From: an uncultured Lachnospiraceae bacterium
GTDB taxonomy: Bacteria; Bacillota; Clostridia; Lachnospirales; Lachnospiraceae
NCBI GenBank assembly: GCA_946552115.1
Contig: CAMNRH010000005.1
Location: 1 to 64,000 of the forward strand
Direction of reading: 5' to 3'
Length of the DNA stretch: 64,000 nt
Shown here: piece by piece, positions 17,428-25,634 of the stretch
Layout: every line of letters begins with the position of its first letter
Position numbering within the stretch: the first letter of the stretch is position 1
The notes under the pieces: generated by a model
Seen by the model: the letters and a program-made list of their open reading frames with translations, nothing else
What the model was told of the DNA's origin: nothing
The model's database searches: none
Program-made: the position numbers and the translations under genes

Positions 17428-18813
17428 CTAAATCCTCCTTATATCCTCACATTGCTTTTTCGTAGCGGGATACAGTTCCTTATATACCGTATACCGCCGC
17501 TTTAACAATTCTCTGTAACGGCCGCAGGGCTTTATGATTTCCTTTTCCTTACAGATTTCCTCCACGGCCCCGTTAATATCCGCAAACCATCCGAGTCCCA
17601 GCGCCGCCGTCATACAGGCCCCCAGCGCCGAGGTATCTGTTTCCTCAGGCACCGCGACCGGCACGCCGAACAGCTCCGCTTTCATCTCATTTAACGTACG
17701 GTTCACGGCCGCTCCGCCTGATGTTCGCATTAACTCTGCCCGCGGCAGGCCCATACATTCATAAATATGATAAAGGCTGAACAGAACGCCCTCTAACACG
17801 GCATACGCCATATCCGTTTTATCACATTCCCCGTGAATTCCAAAAAACATGCCTCTCGCATTTACATCCCAGACAGGGGCCCGCTCACCATTCAGATAGG
17901 GCAGGAAAACGGGCGCTTTCCTCTTAAGGTTTCTTTCCGGAATCACACCGTCAAATCCAAACACCCGGAGTCCATATGCAAGAGAAACTCCTGCCGAGGC
18001 CGTTACTCCGTAATGGACGTTTCCTTTTAAATACGGCCCGCTCACCAGCTCCGTATCTACCGTCATCTGCTCCTCAATGATCCCAAGATGCTCGCTTGTT
18101 CCTGAAATATCAAACATTTCTCCGTCTCTGCAGACACCCATCCCTAAAATGGATGCGAAGAAATCATTCATCCCCGTAAAAACCGGAATCCTTTCCGGAA
18201 GAAAGCCGCTCTCCAAAGGTATTTTCTTTGTACGGCCCGCCATCTGAAAGGAGTCCGAAAGTACCGGAAGCCTATCGGCGGAAAATGGAATCATATCCAA
18301 TATTTTAGAGCTGTACTGACCTGTCAGAAGATTTGCAAGGCCGCGCCACGAATACTTATCGCTTATACAGCCTCCCGTGAGCATCTCACACAAAAAATCT
18401 TTCGGCTGGCAAACATTTTTGGCATCCGGAAAATGTCTCTTAATATACATAAGCCGGGGGATCGGATAAGAAATAATATCAGGATGGGGCATGGAAATCT
18501 CCTTAAGGAACAGCTTCCGCCCATAGCTTCCCTTTATCTCCCGAAGCTCCTCTTCGCCTTCCTTACCGCTCCATCTGATAACATGCTTTCGATCTACCAG
18601 ATAGGTTCCTACCTGAGAGGAAAGGCCGATCGCCGCAAGCCCATGAAAATCAAACTCTTCCAGGCCCTTTCTGACCGCTTCCCACCACCCTGCCGGAGTA
18701 TCCTCCTCATAACTTTTCCTTACCTTTGCAAGCGTCTTATTCCGGTTTCTTAAAATCATTTTCACAGAAGAGGTCCCCAGATCAATCCCCAGCACGCTCT
18801 CCTCTTTATTCAT
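17428..18813 (-). CDS. FGGY family carbohydrate kinase
   Basis: A 461-residue FGGY kinase. The start is the Met of MNKEESVLGIDLGTSSVK, overlapping the end of the dehydrogenase gene by eight bases; the longer frame has no ribosome site. Motifs: GIDLGTSSVKMIL (phosphate 1), GLSSQVGTYLVD, TGMNDFFASILG, DISGTSEHLGI (adenosine region), LPYLNGERAPVWDVNARGMF, RTSGGAAVNRTLNEMKAELF. Closest in style to xylulokinase/gluconokinase-like kinases. By context it phosphorylates a polyol or its keto product before or after the dehydrogenases of this cassette. Confidence 0.82.
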   Translation of the reverse strand: MNKEESVLGIDLGTSSVKMILRNRNKTLAKVRKSYEEDTPAGWWEAVRKGLEEFDFHGLAAIGLSSQVGTYLVDRKHVIRWSGKEGEEELREIKGSYGRKLFLKEISMPHPDIISYPIPRLMYIKRHFPDAKNVCQPKDFLCEMLTGGCISDKYSWRGLANLLTGQYSSKILDMIPFSADRLPVLSDSFQMAGRTKKIPLESGFLPERIPVFTGMNDFFASILGMGVCRDGEMFDISGTSEHLGIIEEQMTVDTELVSGPYLKGNVHYGVTASAGVSLAYGLRVFGFDGVIPERNLKRKAPVFLPYLNGERAPVWDVNARGMFFGIHGECDKTDMAYAVLEGVLFSLYHIYECMGLPRAELMRTSGGAAVNRTLNEMKAELFGVPVAVPEETDTSALGACMTAALGLGWFADINGAVEEICKEKEIIKPCGRYRELLKRRYTVYKELYPATKKQCEDIRRI

Positions 18814-19822
18814 GCACGAACACCGCCTTAAGAAAGCCTTCCGGACGTCTTCTCGCCAAATCCAGTCCCTTTTCATATTCATCCAGACTGATTTGATCCG
18901 TCGCAAAATGCTCAATATTTATCAGCCCTCCGGCCATCATCTCTACCGCTTTTTTATGCTGATTCCAGTTATTCCCGGCACCAACCACCCGCAGGTTATG
19001 AATATGGATATCATCCATGCGGATTTTCATAATTTTACCCCGGCCATAACCCGCAAGCGCTACCGTACCGCCCTTTCGCGCAAGCCTCAGACTCTGCTGA
19101 ATACAGCTCTCGATACCGGTCGCATCAATGACAATATCTGTCCCTTTCGGGCGGAGCCGCTTCATTTCCTCCTCCAGATTCCTTTCATTCATTGCAAAGA
19201 CATAGGCCGCGCCCATCTGCTTTGCAATTTTTAACCGCTTCTCTGTGGAAGCCGCAACAACAATCTCCCTCATCCCCATCGCCCTTGCCGCGGCAAGAAT
19301 GCAAAGTCCTATTGAGCCTGCACCAATAATGACCAGTGTATCTCCAAAGCCCGCCCCTGCTTTTTCAAGCGTTCCAAGCGCGACGCCGAGAGGCTCGCAT
19401 AAGGCCCCGTGAACAAAGGATACCTTTTCCGGAAGCTCACAGAGGCCATATGCGGGCACAATCACATATTCCGCATATGCGCCGTCTCTCTTAAACCCGA
19501 TTTCCTCAAAATCACTGCAATATCTCCATTCTCCCTTTCTGCACGCATCACATTTCAGACAGACGACGTCGTTGCTCCCGACTACTCTTTTACCGATCCA
19601 GCCGCTGTCCTCCCCGCTTCCCGCCGCGTCTACAATTCCACTCCATTCATGCCCTGGCGTAATGGGATAGCCTGCAGGTATATTTCCGTCTATAATTTCC
19701 AGATCCGTCGCACAGATTGCCGCCGCTTTCACCCGGACACGCACAAAGCCCGCCGGCGGCTCCGGAATGTTTTTTTCCTCCAGCGCAACACATCCCGGCT
19801 CTTTGATTACAATCGCTTTCAT
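18806..19822 (-). CDS. Zinc-dependent sugar alcohol dehydrogenase (MDR family)
   Basis: A 338-residue medium-chain dehydrogenase. Catalytic zinc ligands Cys37, His58 and Glu59 (GHEW) and the structural zinc quartet Cys88, 91, 94, 102 are all visible; the NAD site is VIIGAGSIGLCILAAA. The start MKAIVIKEPG follows AGGAGG. It is the first gene of the polyol cassette, with its own promoter. Resembles sorbitol/L-threonine/galactitol-type dehydrogenases; substrate not known. Confidence 0.87.
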   Translation of the reverse strand: MKAIVIKEPGCVALEEKNIPEPPAGFVRVRVKAAAICATDLEIIDGNIPAGYPITPGHEWSGIVDAAGSGEDSGWIGKRVVGSNDVVCLKCDACRKGEWRYCSDFEEIGFKRDGAYAEYVIVPAYGLCELPEKVSFVHGALCEPLGVALGTLEKAGAGFGDTLVIIGAGSIGLCILAAARAMGMREIVVAASTEKRLKIAKQMGAAYVFAMNERNLEEEMKRLRPKGTDIVIDATGIESCIQQSLRLARKGGTVALAGYGRGKIMKIRMDDIHIHNLRVVGAGNNWNQHKKAVEMMAGGLINIEHFATDQISLDEYEKGLDLARRRPEGFLKAVFVHE

Positions 19823-19859
19823 CTTTTCCTCCTGTTTCTGTTTATCATCTTTTTTCTCA

Positions 19860-19888
19860 TTGCCAATTTTATCACTCTGTGATATAAT
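19860..19888 (+). promoter_or_regulatory. Promoter of the UlaG-like gene
   Basis: TTGCCA (19860-19865), 17-base spacer, TATAAT (19883-19888). It overlaps the minus-strand promoter almost completely. Confidence 0.75.
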
Positions 19889-19894
19889 AGTCAA
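19866..19894 (-). promoter_or_regulatory. Promoter of the polyol dehydrogenase cassette
   Basis: On the minus strand TTGACT (19889-19894), 17-base spacer, TAAAAT (19866-19871). The palindrome ATCAC-TCT-GTGAT (19871-19883) lies in both spacers and is a candidate binding site for a shared regulator. Confidence 0.7.
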
Positions 19895-19940
19895 TAACAA
19901 ATTTTGAATCATTATTAAATAACAGGAGGCGTTTTGTTAT

Positions 19941-20756
19941 ATGAATCGAGAATTTATTTTAGAAACACACCTGACAGAGCACCAGCTTGCCCTGTTCTAT
20001 CTTGGTCAGGAAGGCTTTTTAATCAAGCACCGCAATATGTACTATTTAATCGACCCCTATCTTTCAGATTATGTAGACAGAAACTGCTGCACAGAAAACG
20101 TAAAATGGACGCGCAGATACGAACCTCCTATTCTGCCGGAGCAATTGGATTTTGTCGACTATGTATTCTGCACACATGAACATTTTGACCATGCCGACCC
20201 GGACACTCTGCATGCCCTTGCGCAGCATAATACAAAAGTAAAATTCATTGTTCCAAAGCCATGTGAAACCATTGTCAGCGCCTATGGAATCAACAGCAGA
20301 CGAATCATCGGTGCCTGTGCCGGAAAGGAGCTTCATTTGGGACCATGCAAAATCACGCCCGTTCCCGCCGCCCACGAAGAGCTGCATACCGATGAAAACG
20401 GAAACTACCGGGAGCTCGGCTATCGGCTGGACTTCGGAAACGCTTCCCTGTTCCATGCGGGAGACTGCTGCGTATACGACGGTCTGGCGGAGCGTTTGGC
20501 GGGAACCGACCTTTTACTGACTCCGATTAACGGCCGGGGTTATTATAAATTACGCGAGGATATTATCGGAAATATGACCGCCCAGGAGGCTGTTCTGCTG
20601 GCGCGGGAAATCCATGCGCGCCTGCTTGTCCCGATGCATTTTGATCTGTATGACGTAAACTCCGTAAATCCGGCCCATTTTGTAGACTGTCTGTATCAAA
20701 TAAATCCGAAACAGGCATTTCATATATTCGTTCCGGGAGAACGGTATATCTTCTGA
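19941..20756 (+). CDS. UlaG-like metallo-beta-lactamase fold hydrolase
   Basis: A 271-residue protein with the metallo-beta-lactamase fold: metal motif THEHFDHAD, later HEE, and HAGD. Size and the PMHFDLYDVNSVNP region resemble UlaG, the L-ascorbate-6-phosphate lactonase. AGGAGG ribosome site upstream. It is divergent from the polyol cassette and shares its regulatory region, so it may open a lactone formed by sugar oxidation in the same pathway; no ascorbate PTS genes are nearby. The gene ends directly against palindromic repeat copy 4. Confidence 0.8.
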   Translation: MNREFILETHLTEHQLALFYLGQEGFLIKHRNMYYLIDPYLSDYVDRNCCTENVKWTRRYEPPILPEQLDFVDYVFCTHEHFDHADPDTLHALAQHNTKVKFIVPKPCETIVSAYGINSRRIIGACAGKELHLGPCKITPVPAAHEELHTDENGNYRELGYRLDFGNASLFHAGDCCVYDGLAERLAGTDLLLTPINGRGYYKLREDIIGNMTAQEAVLLAREIHARLLVPMHFDLYDVNSVNPAHFVDCLYQINPKQAFHIFVPGERYIF

Positions 20757-20794
20757 TTGGGGACGGGGTTTTTCTAAAAAAACCCCGTCCCCAA
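20757..20794. repeat. G/C-rich palindromic repeat, copy 4
   Basis: TTGGGGACGGGG arms around TTTTTCTAAAAAAA, 38 bases, beginning at the base after the stop of the UlaG-like gene and containing the last codons and stop of the convergent YczE-like gene. Confidence 0.92.
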
Positions 20795-21433
20795 CCCCAG
20801 CAAGCGGCTGACCAGTTTTTCGCTGTAAGGCAAAAATATTCCGGCAACCGGCCCTACAAGAAACGCGCTGATAATTGTTCCGATTCCGACGGCTCCCCCA
20901 AGAGCAAAGCCGATTGCCACAAAGCAGACGTCGACGATAATACGGATAAGCCCGAAAGGCCTGGACAGCTTATCGCTGATTACGACTGCCACCAAATCAT
21001 TGGGCCCGGTTCCTGCATCTGATTTTATTACGATGGTCATTCCAAAGGCCAGGATAACGCAGCCGGCCGCAAGCGTCAGAATCCGTATCACAAAAGGATT
21101 CCCGGAATTAACCGTATCCTCAAGCAGAGCCGTAAAGAAATCAATGATTGGACCGCCGAATACCATACATACGACCGTACCGATTTTGATATAGCTTTTA
21201 TCAACAACCAGAAGTACCAGCATAATAACTACGCAGACTGTTATATGCGTATAACCGTGGGTTAATATCCTCAGAAAGGGACTAAAAGTCCGGAAAAGCC
21301 CCTGAACAAAGACATTAAACGGATCTGCCCCCAGATTGGTCAGCAGAAACAGCGTCACGCCCAGATGGGCAATCATCAGCCCGGCAAATAATAACAATAA
21401 ACGTGCAATTGTTTCCTTTATGCTTCTTTTCAT
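20774..21433 (-). CDS. YczE/YitT-like membrane protein
   Basis: A 219-residue integral membrane protein with five to six hydrophobic segments, resembling the YczE/YyaS/YitT family. Visible: GVTLFLLTNLGADPFNVFVQGL (the 'GADP' loop of the family), GMTIVIKSDAGTGPNDLVAVVIS, ISAFLVGPVAGIFLPYSEKL. The last five residues, GTGFF, and the stop codon are encoded by palindromic repeat copy 4, so the natural C-terminus was replaced. Function is unknown; some members affect bacilysin or antibiotic phenotypes. Confidence 0.82.
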   Translation of the reverse strand: MKRSIKETIARLLLLFAGLMIAHLGVTLFLLTNLGADPFNVFVQGLFRTFSPFLRILTHGYTHITVCVVIMLVLLVVDKSYIKIGTVVCMVFGGPIIDFFTALLEDTVNSGNPFVIRILTLAAGCVILAFGMTIVIKSDAGTGPNDLVAVVISDKLSRPFGLIRIIVDVCFVAIGFALGGAVGIGTIISAFLVGPVAGIFLPYSEKLVSRLLGLGTGFF

Positions 21434-21520
21434 TTAAAAATACCTCTTTCCCATAATTTTAACTATCGTATCATGCAGCGGAGTAAGAGGCAATAGAAAT
21501 CAGAGAATAGGTGGGATAAC

Positions 21521-22585
21521 TTGAAAAAATATATTGGATTAGAAGATATGAGCCATGTAAACTGCTCCAGCGTCCTTCACATTATACGAAGCCACGGCGA
21601 AATATCCAGAAAACAGATTGCTGAGCTTACAGGCCTCAGCTGGGGCGGGATGACAAAAATTGTAAATAAGCTGTTCGAAAAGGAATATATTACAGAGGAA
21701 AAAGACAGCGCCTTTACCGGAAGCGGACGAATTCCGAAAATCATCCGCATAAACGAAAAAAAACATTTTGTCGTAGGAACCGATATTAACCGGTCGGGCC
21801 TGCGCGCCTGTGTGACGGATCTTTCCGGAAATAAAAAGCAGGAATACTTTGAAGAAAACTGTTATAAAAATAAAAACGAACTGCTTGACAGGATCATACA
21901 GCTTTTCGAAAAAATATTCCGGGATTTCCCCGGGGATACGATTCAGACAGCCGTTATTGCAATGCAGGGGAAAATGAATGCGCAAAAGGGTATCTCCATC
22001 CATTTTCCGGGATGCGCAGACTGGCGCGATGTTCCGATTACCGATATTTTAAAAAAAAGATTCCAAATTGACGTACAGCTTGAGCATGACCCGGACTGTA
22101 TACTGTTTTCCGAATCTGGAAAGAAAAAAGGAAATCTTTTACTGTTCCGTATAGACCAGAGCGTCGGAATGGCAGTTTCCATCGACGGAAAACCCCTAAA
22201 GGGAACCGGCATTTTAGAGGTAGCCCACACTCTCGTAATTCCAAACGGGAAACCATGCGAATGCGGCTTATCAGGATGCCTGGAGGCATACGTCAGACCC
22301 TGCATAAATCATGGGAAAATTAACAAACAAATGGTAGGGGAAATGATTTATCCGCTGGCCGTTACCATTTTCAATATGACCTCCGTCTTTCACGCAGATG
22401 CCGTAATTCTGACCGGAGACCTGATAAGCTTTCATTCCTTATTCGAAAAGAAATTAATTACTGAGCTTCAAAAGCTTACGGGCAATAAAAAAATTGAGCT
22501 TACATTTACAGACGATGTAAAAAAAGCTGTAAAAGGTGCGGCACTCATTGCGGCCGAGCAGGCGATAAATGCAATAAGGCTGTAA
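21521..22585 (+). CDS. ROK family transcriptional regulator (NagC/XylR type)
   Basis: A 354-residue regulator starting at TTG behind AGGTGGGATAAC. N-terminal winged helix (VLHIIRSHGEISRKQIAELTGLSWGGMTKIVNKLFEKEYI), then a ROK sugar-kinase-like domain (VVGTDINRSGLRACVTDL) with the zinc-site region GKPCECGLSGCLEAYV near residue 245. The kinase-like glycine loop is poor, so it is a sugar-sensing repressor, not an enzyme. The neighbours suggest it regulates one of the flanking sugar cassettes; no operator was identified. Confidence 0.88.
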   Translation: MKKYIGLEDMSHVNCSSVLHIIRSHGEISRKQIAELTGLSWGGMTKIVNKLFEKEYITEEKDSAFTGSGRIPKIIRINEKKHFVVGTDINRSGLRACVTDLSGNKKQEYFEENCYKNKNELLDRIIQLFEKIFRDFPGDTIQTAVIAMQGKMNAQKGISIHFPGCADWRDVPITDILKKRFQIDVQLEHDPDCILFSESGKKKGNLLLFRIDQSVGMAVSIDGKPLKGTGILEVAHTLVIPNGKPCECGLSGCLEAYVRPCINHGKINKQMVGEMIYPLAVTIFNMTSVFHADAVILTGDLISFHSLFEKKLITELQKLTGNKKIELTFTDDVKKAVKGAALIAAEQAINAIRL

Positions 22586-22622
22586 TTGGGGACGGGGTTT
22601 TTTTAAAAAAACCCCGTCCCCG
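22586..22622. repeat. G/C-rich palindromic repeat, copy 5 (perfect palindrome)
   Basis: Positions 22588-22621 form a perfect 34-base palindrome, GGGGACGGGG followed by seven T and seven A. It starts one base after the ROK stop codon and carries the stop of the convergent aldo/keto reductase gene. Confidence 0.94.
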
Positions 22623-23607
22623 GCTCTTCATCCCACAAGTCATGCCAGTCTTTTGCGCCTTCCCACAAAAACACATGTCCCTTTACCAGTCTGTTCCCGC
22701 GCTCCAAAGCAGCTATAGCCGCCATCTCCTCTTCTGTCAGCGGTTCCTCTGTCATGCATTTTAGATTTTCATAGTAATGGTGTACGGAAAACGGAATCGG
22801 AAGCTGTCCGTTCTGGTGCGCCCATTTTAATGCGATGATTGCCGGATTTACCCCGTACTTTTCTGCGATTGCCACGATTTCCGGCATTTCAAGGTCTGCC
22901 ACGTCCTCCTCCATAATGTCTCTTTCCGGTCTTCTCGGCGAGCCTATCGGCATATAGCCTATCGGAAGAATCTCACGGGTCTCCAGATATTCCTGAAGCT
23001 CTCTTTGCTGGAACGCAGGATGCATCTCTATCTCCGCGGCAGCGGGCTTAATCCTCATCAGCGGAAGAACCGCGTCCATCTTCGGAATTGTCATGTTGGA
23101 AATACCGATATGCTTTATCAATCCCTTTTCTACCAGCTCCTCGCACTGACGGTAAGTATCCATAAATTCTTCTACGCTGAACGGCCTGGAGTCCGGATTT
23201 CTGGAATCCACGTCGCAGCCCGGCGCATGATAATTCGGAAACGGCCAGTGAATAAAATACATATCCAGATAATCGCATTTCAAATCTGCAATGCTTTTTC
23301 TGCATGCCTTTTCCACCTCTCTATGCATGTCGTTCCATACCTTCGACATGATAAACATATCCTTTCGCTCTACAACGCCTTCTTCCAATGCCTTTTCAAA
23401 TACCTCTCCGATTTTCTCCTCATTTCCATAGCATGCGGCGCAGTCAAATAAGCGATATCCACAGCGGATTGCTCCTGCCACTGCCTCTGACACCTCCTCG
23501 GCGCTTACGCGGTCCGAACCAAAGGTTCCCATTCCCACACAGGGCATCTCTACACCTGTATACAATTTTTTCTTCGGCACGACTGCCGGATTCACAAATT
23601 CTGTCAT
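22603..23607 (-). CDS. Aldo/keto reductase
   Basis: A 334-residue NADPH-type aldo/keto reductase with the catalytic set Asp (YRLFDCAACYGNEE), Tyr in the same stretch, Lys (IMSKVWND) and His (YFIHWPFP). It reduces or oxidises a sugar or polyol carbonyl. The last residues (EPGTGFF) come from palindromic repeat copy 5. It is the last gene of the hexitol operon, 17 bases after the PfkB gene. Confidence 0.88.
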   Translation of the reverse strand: MTEFVNPAVVPKKKLYTGVEMPCVGMGTFGSDRVSAEEVSEAVAGAIRCGYRLFDCAACYGNEEKIGEVFEKALEEGVVERKDMFIMSKVWNDMHREVEKACRKSIADLKCDYLDMYFIHWPFPNYHAPGCDVDSRNPDSRPFSVEEFMDTYRQCEELVEKGLIKHIGISNMTIPKMDAVLPLMRIKPAAAEIEMHPAFQQRELQEYLETREILPIGYMPIGSPRRPERDIMEEDVADLEMPEIVAIAEKYGVNPAIIALKWAHQNGQLPIPFSVHHYYENLKCMTEEPLTEEEMAAIAALERGNRLVKGHVFLWEGAKDWHDLWDEEPGTGFF

Positions 23608-23623
23608 TTTCCTTTTCCTTTCT

Positions 23624-24556
23624 TTACTTTAACTTTGTAATCTCTATCTGCGGAAAGATTTTCTCCATATCCTCCCGTACAAAAAATCCTGTTTCCTCCC
23701 TTAACGCGGCCGCCGCCGAGATGGCGCTTGCTTTTCGCAGTGTTTCCTCTACGGACAGCCCTTCACTCATGCCGATTGCAAACCCGGCTATCATGGAATC
23801 CCCGCATCCCACCGTATTAACCGCGTCAATCTTCGGTACTGCCGCCCGATAGATTCCCTCACCGCTTACAACGACGGAGCCCGATGCGCCTAAGGAAACC
23901 GCCACGAGAGGAACTCCCGCCTCATGAATCTCCTTTGCCGCACGAATGATCTCTTCCTCTTCTTCACAGCTGCTTCCTGTCAGCATACGGATTTCATCAA
24001 TATTCGGCTTAATCATTGTCGGACATGCCTTAATTCCCTCCGTAAGCAATTTTCCGCTCGTATCAAGAATCACCTTTTTTCCGGCGTCCTTTACGATTTT
24101 CACAAGCTTCTGATACACGGTCTTATCAAGGCCTTTGGGAGCACTTCCGGACATCGTAACGACAGACGCCTCCTTTACAAGCCCCCGAAACAGCTTAAGG
24201 AATCCCTCAAAATCCTCTTGCTTCACTGTAAACCCCGGCTCGAGAAACTCGGTCTGTACTTTCGTCAACGTATCCCATATGTTAATACAGGACCGGCTCT
24301 CCTCTTTCATATGATAAAACGCACTCTCGATTCCAAACGGCTTTAGAGAATCCTCAATATACGCTCCCGCGTAACCGCCAACAAATCCGGTTGCAACCAC
24401 CCTCGCACCTGCAATTGCCGCAGGCTTGGATACATTTAATCCCTTTCCTCCAGGCGTGTACGCGCATTCCTTTACGCGGTTTACCTCGCCGCTTTTTGAC
24501 CCTTCTACCACGTACCGCTTATCTATAGCCGCGTTCAGGGTAACTGTCAAAATCAT
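23624..24556 (-). CDS. PfkB-family sugar phosphate kinase (tagatose-6-P / fructose-1-P kinase type)
   Basis: A 310-residue kinase of the 1-phosphofructokinase/LacC branch: MILTVTLNAAIDKRYVV, TPGGKGLNVSKPAAIAGA, MIKPNIDEIRMLTG, and the anion-hole/catalytic motif NTVGCGDSMIAGF. Next to a GatD-like dehydrogenase and a class II aldolase, phosphorylation of tagatose-6-phosphate to tagatose-1,6-bisphosphate is the best fit. Its start overlaps the stop of the dehydrogenase gene by four bases (ATGA). Confidence 0.87.
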   Translation of the reverse strand: MILTVTLNAAIDKRYVVEGSKSGEVNRVKECAYTPGGKGLNVSKPAAIAGARVVATGFVGGYAGAYIEDSLKPFGIESAFYHMKEESRSCINIWDTLTKVQTEFLEPGFTVKQEDFEGFLKLFRGLVKEASVVTMSGSAPKGLDKTVYQKLVKIVKDAGKKVILDTSGKLLTEGIKACPTMIKPNIDEIRMLTGSSCEEEEEIIRAAKEIHEAGVPLVAVSLGASGSVVVSGEGIYRAAVPKIDAVNTVGCGDSMIAGFAIGMSEGLSVEETLRKASAISAAAALREETGFFVREDMEKIFPQIEITKLK

Positions 24557-25617
24557 AGGGCCGCCCCCTGTTCCTCATTCATCAGCAGGATTTTCCCCTG
24601 GACAAGCCCCGGCGTCTTATACATCTGAAAAGCCTCCTGCGCCTTATTCATCGGCAGCTTTTTGAAAATGAAGCCCGGGTCAAACTTTAACTGTCCTGTT
24701 GCAAAATAGTGTGCCGTCAGCTCCCATTCCTTTCCCGGAAACGGAGCGCTGTAGGACATCCACGAGCCGGTCAGCTTAAATTCCTTACGGTTCATATTTT
24801 CCCAGAGCTTCGGAGTAAAGGAAAGCTCCACATGAGGCGTTCCGACAAAGCAAACATGGGCTTTATTTCCCGCAAGCTCGAACGCCATATGCATCGTCGG
24901 TGTCTGTCCCGCGGTTTCAAACACATAGCCGTAGCCTTTATTCCCGGTAATCGCTTTCGCTTCTTCCATAAAATCCTCTTTTGCCGTGTTAATTACTTCA
25001 TCCGCCCCAAGTTTTTTTGCTAACGCAAGCCTTTCGTCGCTGATGTCAAATACAACCACCTTTTTCGATCCAAAAATTTTTGCCCACTGCATCGTAAACA
25101 GGCCGATGGTTCCCCCTCCTAAAATTGCGACATATTCTCCGCCCTTATAATCGTTCTGAAAAAGCCCGTGGAGCGCAACCGTAGACGGCTCAAACATCGC
25201 CCCCTGCTCATAAGAAATACATTTGTCAAAGGGAACTGCGTTCTGTTCGGGAATTACTACATAATCCGCATTGCTACCCTGCTGTCTGGAGCCGATAAAG
25301 CTATAATGCTTACAAAGTGAAAAATTCCCCTTCTGGCAATCGTCGCATCTCATACAGGGGACTAACGGCGCGCCCGAAACCCGGTCTCCCACTTTCACTT
25401 TCGTAACGCCCTCTCCGATCTCTACAACATCTCCGGAAAATTCATGTCCCAGTACAATCGGGTAAAAATGTACTCCGTGATGCAGTACTCTCGGAATATC
25501 GGAACCGCAGATACCGGACGCTTTCACCCTGATTTTCACCGTACCGGCGCTCACCTGCGGCTCCTCATAATCCAGATATTTAACATCCTCATTGGCACAT
25601 ACTACCGCTGCTTTCAT
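24553..25617 (-). CDS. gatD: Galactitol-1-phosphate 5-dehydrogenase-like zinc dehydrogenase
   Basis: A 354-residue MDR dehydrogenase. Zinc ligands Cys37, His58, Glu59; structural Cys88, 91, 94, 102; NAD site ILGGGTIGLFTMQWA. It matches E. coli GatD in SGICGSDIPRVLHHG, YPIVLGHEFSG, YSFIGSRQQG and GSWMSYSAPFPGKEWE. Reaction by family: galactitol-1-phosphate to tagatose-6-phosphate with NAD+. Lies between an FGGY kinase and the PfkB kinase. No PTS enzyme II genes are present to make the phosphorylated substrate. Confidence 0.85.
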   Translation of the reverse strand: MKAAVVCANEDVKYLDYEEPQVSAGTVKIRVKASGICGSDIPRVLHHGVHFYPIVLGHEFSGDVVEIGEGVTKVKVGDRVSGAPLVPCMRCDDCQKGNFSLCKHYSFIGSRQQGSNADYVVIPEQNAVPFDKCISYEQGAMFEPSTVALHGLFQNDYKGGEYVAILGGGTIGLFTMQWAKIFGSKKVVVFDISDERLALAKKLGADEVINTAKEDFMEEAKAITGNKGYGYVFETAGQTPTMHMAFELAGNKAHVCFVGTPHVELSFTPKLWENMNRKEFKLTGSWMSYSAPFPGKEWELTAHYFATGQLKFDPGFIFKKLPMNKAQEAFQMYKTPGLVQGKILLMNEEQGAAL

Positions 25618-25634
25618 GTATCAATTCCTCCTTC

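Noticed and set aside
991-22622. Palindromic repeats as ordinary Rho-independent terminators
   Set aside because: The T run is inside the stem, not after it, and three copies lie between co-directional genes of apparent operons. They may still affect 3' ends, so I listed them as repeats.
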